In this document: positions 7,071 to 10,947 of the stretch, piece after piece
Layout: each line of letters begins with the position of its first letter
Position numbering within the stretch: position 1 is the stretch's first letter
Origin: Stramenopiles sp. TOSAG23-2
Lineage: Eukaryota > Sar
Assembly: GCA_900128395.1 (NCBI GenBank)
Contig: LT649973.1
Location: forward strand, 1-10,947
Direction of reading: 5' to 3'
DNA length: 10,947 bases
Notes under the pieces: generated by a model
Seen by the model: only the letters and a program-made list of their open reading frames with translations
The model's database searches: none
What the model was told of the DNA's origin: nothing
Position numbers and translations under genes: made by a program

Positions 7071-8381
7071 ATGAATTGGCTACAAAATTTATCAAAACGT
7101 GATAAAGATTCAATGCTTAAATTACAAAAAATTCATGATTTTACTACAAAAGAAAATATAAAACAATTAAGACAAGATGGTTTTATAAAATTAGAAAATT
7201 GTGTTGATGAAAAATTGTGTGATGATGCTTTACGAGAAATTAACAGACGTCTTGGATTTGGTGCAAGTGCAGATTCCATGAAGGCTAAAACATTTTTAAA
7301 AGATGCTTCTATAACAAATTTATTTAATAAATCAATTATTCCAGACATAATCCAAACATTATTCGGTGAAAAAAAGAAGAAGAATTCAAAATATAAACAA
7401 GGTGCAGGACAAATTGCTTTGAGATTTCCAGGAGATTTAACACCTAATCAAACTGCAAAAGCATCTAGTGCTGTCTTTAGAAACGTTAGTATGCATTGGC
7501 ATATTGATGGATGCCCAAATGAATTCATACCTGGCGTCACAGATCATTATGGCCATATTAATAATTTTGATATGCTAGTAGGTGTCTTATTATCTGATAT
7601 TTATCATCCTATGAGTGGTGAACTCTGTTGTTGGCCTGGGAGTCATCATAAACTTGCAGATTATTTTACAGAAAAAAATGGACAAAATTTAGAAAATGTA
7701 TATACACACGGTAATCAAGCTTTACCAACAGGTAAAAAAACATTTGAATTATTTAAAAAAGATCCTGTACATTGTGTTGGTAAAAAAGGTGATGTTTTCT
7801 TAGCTAATTATATGACAGCACATTTCATCGCACCAAACACGTCTCCAAATATTAGATATGCTGTATATTTTCGAGTATCGAAACATGGTATACAACGAAA
7901 ATTACCAAATGGAAAACATAATCCAGCTTCCATGTTGGCACCTTGGTTGTATTGGTTTGATGATGGTGATGCAACAAAACGTGACAATAAAAACAACAAC
8001 AATAGCAGCAATAATAAATCAAATCTTAAGAAGCAACAACATGCAGATATACCAAATCACTTAATGCCATCTGAAGAAGAAATGCAATTGATGAAATTCT
8101 ATGAACAAAATAGCAATAATGATCATACAATTCCAAAGAGTTTACAACGTAATAATTCTTCTGGAAATCCAATCACATCAGACAGTAGTAGTGATGATAG
8201 TCGATTTGGCCAAAAATACGATAACAATAAAAAACAAGATGCTGAAACGATGAAAGTTGCCATAGTTTTGTCCATGTTGCAAGAAATGGGTATTAATGAT
8301 AAAACATCAGATGATGTATTAGCTGCTTTGATGAATCATAATATGGATGAAAATAACGCATTAGACTCTTTTTTCTCGTAG
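7071..8381 (+). CDS. Phytanoyl-CoA dioxygenase-like Fe(II)/2-oxoglutarate oxygenase with C-terminal UBA domain
   Basis: The protein has 436 residues and its ATG has A at -3. The PhyH-type fold starts around LRQDGFIKLENCV (residues 33-45). The iron ligands are visible as H144-x-D146 (in MHWHIDG) and H251, with R262 eleven residues later for 2-oxoglutarate, matching the His-to-Arg spacing of PHYH-family enzymes. Conserved context includes SGELCCWPGSHH and YMTAHFIAPN...RYAVYFRV. All catalytic residues appear intact, so an active oxygenase is expected; the substrate is unknown. Residues about 308-393 form an Asn/Ser/Gln-rich linker with an acidic SDSSSDDS patch. Residues about 399-436 match a UBA domain (LQEMGI...VLAALMNHNMDENNALDSFF), implying ubiquitin or ubiquitin-like binding. 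There is no peroxisomal SKL-type C-terminus and no clear PTS2. Part of the linker is duplicated at the right end of the window in a gene without the UBA. Confidence 0.9.
   Translation: MNWLQNLSKRDKDSMLKLQKIHDFTTKENIKQLRQDGFIKLENCVDEKLCDDALREINRRLGFGASADSMKAKTFLKDASITNLFNKSIIPDIIQTLFGEKKKKNSKYKQGAGQIALRFPGDLTPNQTAKASSAVFRNVSMHWHIDGCPNEFIPGVTDHYGHINNFDMLVGVLLSDIYHPMSGELCCWPGSHHKLADYFTEKNGQNLENVYTHGNQALPTGKKTFELFKKDPVHCVGKKGDVFLANYMTAHFIAPNTSPNIRYAVYFRVSKHGIQRKLPNGKHNPASMLAPWLYWFDDGDATKRDNKNNNNSSNNKSNLKKQQHADIPNHLMPSEEEMQLMKFYEQNSNNDHTIPKSLQRNNSSGNPITSDSSSDDSRFGQKYDNNKKQDAETMKVAIVLSMLQEMGINDKTSDDVLAALMNHNMDENNALDSFFS
8154..8208 (+). repeat. Arm 1 of 55-bp exact inverted duplication
   Basis: These 55 bases of the dioxygenase linker, from codon N362 to the first base after F379, recur without mismatch in reverse orientation at 10893-10947. 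Identity stops exactly after 8208. The other end runs off the window, so the duplicated unit may be longer. Confidence 0.95.
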
Positions 8382-8761
8382 TATAGTGCGTATCTTATGA
8401 TATGATATCATTAAGTACATATCTCTAAATACATCACATACGAGCGTAGCAAAATGCAAAATATTACTCGTACAATTTCAATAATGTATAAATATATATA
8501 TATGTGTTTTTCTCTTACTCATATGTTAATATATATATACTTCTCGTATAATTTAATTTTAAATTCGTGCCCCCCCCCCCGTAAAAATAGAGTGTATGCG
8601 AAGTGTTCAATATTTATTAAAATATTGATATATTAAATATTTTAATTAAATTAAAATGCATATCATTAACTTATTTTTTAATTTATCATACTCATGATAA
8701 TTCCTACTCTCCAGAAAGAATACAATAACTGAGACAAAATATATTTTTATTTTTTTACTTT
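8382..8761. other. Convergent intergenic region with C11 tract and AT hairpins
   Basis: This is the 3' region shared by the dioxygenase and flavoprotein genes. It holds a perfect 10-bp palindrome ATGATATCAT (8402-8411), a run of eleven C (8570-8580) in otherwise AT-rich DNA, and two perfect hairpins: 8-bp arms at 8639-8657 and 7-bp arms at 8683-8700. TTTATT at 8746-8751 gives AATAAA on the minus strand for the flavoprotein mRNA. A short + strand ORF at 8454-8636 spans the C run and looks spurious. Confidence 0.5.
8746..8751 (-). terminator. Candidate polyadenylation signal AATAAA
   Basis: The canonical hexamer reads on the minus strand 11 bases past the stop of the flavoprotein gene. AT-rich surroundings make chance occurrence possible. 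Confidence 0.4.
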
Positions 8762-10462
8762 TTACAAATCATTCAACACAGCTCTGGAGCAATTCCTACC
8801 AGCAGCACCCATTACACCGCCACCAGGATGAGTTGAAGCACCACATAAATACAAACCTTTAATACCAGGTACGCGATAAGAAGCACCACTTGCAACAGGT
8901 CGTGTAATAAATAGTCGATCCAATGTCATTTCCCCATGAAATATATTACCACCTGTTAATCCAAATGTTACTTCTAAATCTTTTGGAGTTAAAATATCAG
9001 GTTCACCAATAATACTTTTACTAAAATTAGGAGCGTAATCATCAATTAAACGAAAAATATGTTTTGCAAGTTTTCGTTTGCTTTCCTCATTCCATTCTCC
9101 ATCTTTTGGTTGATATGGCGTATATTGGCAAAATAAATTTATAACATGATGTCCTTCAGGCGCTAAAGTATTATCTAAAACAGATGGGATTGTCATTTCA
9201 ATTAATGGTGTTTTGCTCACAATGTTTTTATATTCTGCATCTTGATATGCATCATGCAATGATTCCATCGATTCACATCCTATATGTATGGTACCTTCGT
9301 GTTCTATCCCAGCTTTGTTGTTGCTAGATGATGGCGTACATCGAAAATTTGGCAAAGCATTTGTAGCAAGATTAATTTTTGTTGTAGATGATTTATAATT
9401 AATATCAGCAATATTTTTATAAAATTCGGGAGATAAATATTTTTCACATGTTTCAATAGAAAGTAAACCATTATTAATGTTATTTTTCGTGTCATTATTA
9501 TCATCGCCATTATGTGTACTAAATGTTTTAAATGGAGTAGCATTTGATATGATAATGTCTGTTTCTATAGTTTCGCCTGATGATAATGTAATGCTTGATA
9601 CACTTCCATTGTAATTTCCATTGTTATTATTGCTATTCACCACATCAATGTTACAAACTTCTGCATCTGTAAATATTTCTACACCTAAATCTTTCGCAGC
9701 ACATGCAATACTATAACTTATCATACCCATGCCACCTTTTACATATGCCCACTCACCCATGACGTGATGTAACAATACATAACCACTTCCAGGGGTATGG
9801 GGTGAGATATGTGCACCTATCACCGCATCTGTTGCTAAGGTTGCTTTTAATGGTTCAGATTCAAACCATAAATCCAGCCATTTTGATGCTGGTGTTAATA
9901 AAAATTGTAAAAATGTACCAATTTCGCTTTTATTTCCCAGATTTTTTATATTTTTAACAAGACCAACGCCAGTTTTTATATGTTCTACTAAATCTTTTGG
10001 TTTTGTAAATGTGGGAGATGCCGGATCTGGTGGAATGCAATCTAATAAATCTTCTAAGATGACGGCAAAACGTTTTAATTGTTTTTCATATTTTGGATAG
10101 TTACTTGCATCTTTTTTTGAAAATTTTTCAATTTCTTTTACATTAAAGTTTGGACATTGACCCATTAATAAATAATCTTCGTTGAGCATTGGTGTAAACG
10201 AACTATGTTGACGTGGAAAAAATTCAAGGCCGTATTGATCTAACTTCAATTCTTTGATTATGGTTGGTCGTAATAATCCACCTAAATATGCACCTCGTGA
10301 AAATTTATACCCAGGAATTAATTCTTCTGTAACAGACGCACCGCCCAATACTTTACGGGATTCAAATACGGCAACTCGTTTACCTTGTTTTGCTAAATAT
10401 GATGCACAAACCAAGCCATTATGACCACCTCCCACAACAATTGCTTGGAAGGACCTTTTCAT
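8762..10462 (-). CDS. PYROXD2-like FAD-dependent oxidoreductase (phytoene-dehydrogenase/CrtI superfamily)
   Basis: From the first ATG (10460-10462, A at -3) this encodes 566 residues, close to the roughly 580 of animal PYROXD2. The frame extends back to a TTG at 10489 but that adds no ATG. The N-terminal Rossmann FAD site reads IVVGGGHNG (residues 8-16) with acidic E34 ending the second strand, followed by GGASVTEELIPGYKFSRGAYL, a signature I associate with PYROXD2 rather than carotenoid desaturases. The C-terminal FAD motif is GLYLCGASTHPGGGVMGAAGRN (about 536-557). Two Asn-rich inserts, about residues 275-286 and 316-332, look lineage-specific. In animals PYROXD2 is reported to be mitochondrial with a poorly defined reaction; here no presequence is visible before the FAD fold. 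It is convergent with the UBA dioxygenase and follows the partial dioxygenase copy on the same strand. Confidence 0.92.
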   Translation of the reverse strand: MKRSFQAIVVGGGHNGLVCASYLAKQGKRVAVFESRKVLGGASVTEELIPGYKFSRGAYLGGLLRPTIIKELKLDQYGLEFFPRQHSSFTPMLNEDYLLMGQCPNFNVKEIEKFSKKDASNYPKYEKQLKRFAVILEDLLDCIPPDPASPTFTKPKDLVEHIKTGVGLVKNIKNLGNKSEIGTFLQFLLTPASKWLDLWFESEPLKATLATDAVIGAHISPHTPGSGYVLLHHVMGEWAYVKGGMGMISYSIACAAKDLGVEIFTDAEVCNIDVVNSNNNNGNYNGSVSSITLSSGETIETDIIISNATPFKTFSTHNGDDNNDTKNNINNGLLSIETCEKYLSPEFYKNIADINYKSSTTKINLATNALPNFRCTPSSSNNKAGIEHEGTIHIGCESMESLHDAYQDAEYKNIVSKTPLIEMTIPSVLDNTLAPEGHHVINLFCQYTPYQPKDGEWNEESKRKLAKHIFRLIDDYAPNFSKSIIGEPDILTPKDLEVTFGLTGGNIFHGEMTLDRLFITRPVASGASYRVPGIKGLYLCGASTHPGGGVMGAAGRNCSRAVLNDL

Positions 10463-10857
10463 TTTGTGAATGTTATTAATAGTTGTCAATGATTAGTATG
10501 TGTGTGTGTGTGCTGTTGTTGTTGTGTGTGTGATGATGTGTATTTTTATATGTCTATCTTTATATTATTTGTTGTATTACTTTCTTTTAGTATGTATAAT
10601 TAATAGTCATCAATATCTCTGGGGCAATCATTATCATCCTTTAGACTATATATTGCCAGATTGCCATGAGAGAAAGCCAGGAGAAAGGCTCCTTGATTTA
10701 TTACGAAAGAGGAACAAAAAATACTTGTTTTAAACGAGAGCATTATTCATACTAGATGAAAAGGCAAGATTTTAAATTTTTGCATCATGTAAAAAAAGTA
10801 AAAACTGCGTAATAAAACTTTATTTTTTTTTATTTTTTGAGACCCCCAGAGACCGCA
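10463..10857. other. Promoter region of the flavoprotein gene and 3' flank of the right-edge gene
   Basis: No confident gene is seen. The left part, next to the flavoprotein ATG, is a TG/TTG/GATG simple-sequence block. A GC-richer patch lies at about 10610-10710. The right part has two minus-strand AATAAA signals (10819-10824 and 10829-10834), 24 and 34 bases past the stop of the partial gene, and GAGACC repeated at 10839-10844 and 10849-10854. A 77-codon + strand ORF (10500-10733) begins in the TG repeat with a GTG-like start context and is doubtful. Confidence 0.45.
10499..10540. repeat. TG-rich microsatellite upstream of the flavoprotein gene
   Basis: (TG)7 at 10499-10512 is followed by TTG repeats, a second TG run and a short GATGATG. 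The block lies in the likely 5' leader or core promoter of the minus-strand gene, about 40 bases before its ATG. Confidence 0.85.
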
Positions 10858-10947
10858 TTAAATATCTTTGTCGTCGTGTGGTTCTTTTTTGACAAATCGA
10901 CTATCATCACTACTACTGTCTGATGTGATTGGATTTCCAGAAGAATT
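10858..10947 (-). CDS. Partial: C-terminus of a second dioxygenase-like gene without UBA domain
   Basis: Reading leftward from the window edge in the frame of the intact dioxygenase gives 29 residues and a TAA (10858-10860). The first 18 residues (NSSGNPITSDSSSDDSRF) are identical to residues 362-379 of the intact protein. The next eleven (VKKEPHDDKDI) are different and end the protein, where the intact protein continues for 57 more residues including its UBA domain. Two AATAAA hexamers follow the stop, consistent with a real gene end. The catalytic part lies outside the window, so it could be a complete UBA-less paralogue, a truncated duplicate or a pseudogene fragment. Confidence 0.7.
   Translation of the reverse strand, partial: NSSGNPITSDSSSDDSRFVKKEPHDDKDI
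10893..10947 (-). repeat. Arm 2 of 55-bp exact inverted duplication
   Basis: This is the exact reverse complement of 8154-8208. The match continues to the last base of the window, so its true length is not known. Confidence 0.95.

Noticed and set aside
8454-8636. 60-codon + strand ORF across the C11 run
   Set aside because: It lies in the 3' flank of the dioxygenase gene, depends on the C homopolymer for its frame and shows no protein feature.
10463-10489. Longer start (TTG at 10489) for the flavoprotein
   Set aside because: There is no ATG upstream in frame. The ATG at 10462 places the FAD motif at the usual distance from the N-terminus.

Overview
The window looks like nuclear DNA of an AT-rich, gene-dense protist. 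It has long uninterrupted ORFs with no introns needed, standard stops (TAA, TAG and TGA all used), ATG starts with A at -3, Asn-rich and Ser-rich low-complexity inserts, and a eukaryotic tRNA-Ser with internal A and B boxes and a T-run terminator. The largest gene resembles EF-hand/helical proteins I associate with flagellated protists, so a flagellate (a stramenopile is possible) is my best guess. The lineage is inferred and was not tested.

Layout, left to right: 1-789 is AT-rich DNA with no gene I can support. 790-5085 (+) is one very large protein with an N-terminal helical region faintly like TSNAXIP1, a basic cluster, a middle helical module, an SP-[KR]-[KR] cluster and a good EF-hand near the C-terminus. 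5224-5877 (-) is a small single-pass membrane protein with an Asn/His/Gln-rich tail, convergent with the first gene. 6287-6368 (+) is tRNA-Ser(GCT), preceded by a perfect 8-bp hairpin. About 700 non-coding bases follow and include a 23-nt near-perfect palindrome. 7071-8381 (+) is a phytanoyl-CoA dioxygenase-like Fe(II)/2-oxoglutarate oxygenase with an added C-terminal UBA domain. 8762-10462 (-) is a PYROXD2/phytoene-dehydrogenase-like FAD oxidoreductase. At the right edge, 10858-10947 (-) is the tail of a second gene that shares 55 identical bases with the dioxygenase gene but ends before any UBA domain.

The most notable result is this last pair. Two related dioxygenase genes face each other around a flavoprotein gene. 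One carries a UBA domain and the other stops just after the shared Ser/Asp-rich linker. Both enzyme types belong to oxidative metabolism in general, but nothing in the window proves a shared pathway. The remaining genes look like unrelated neighbours, as is usual in a compact eukaryotic genome.
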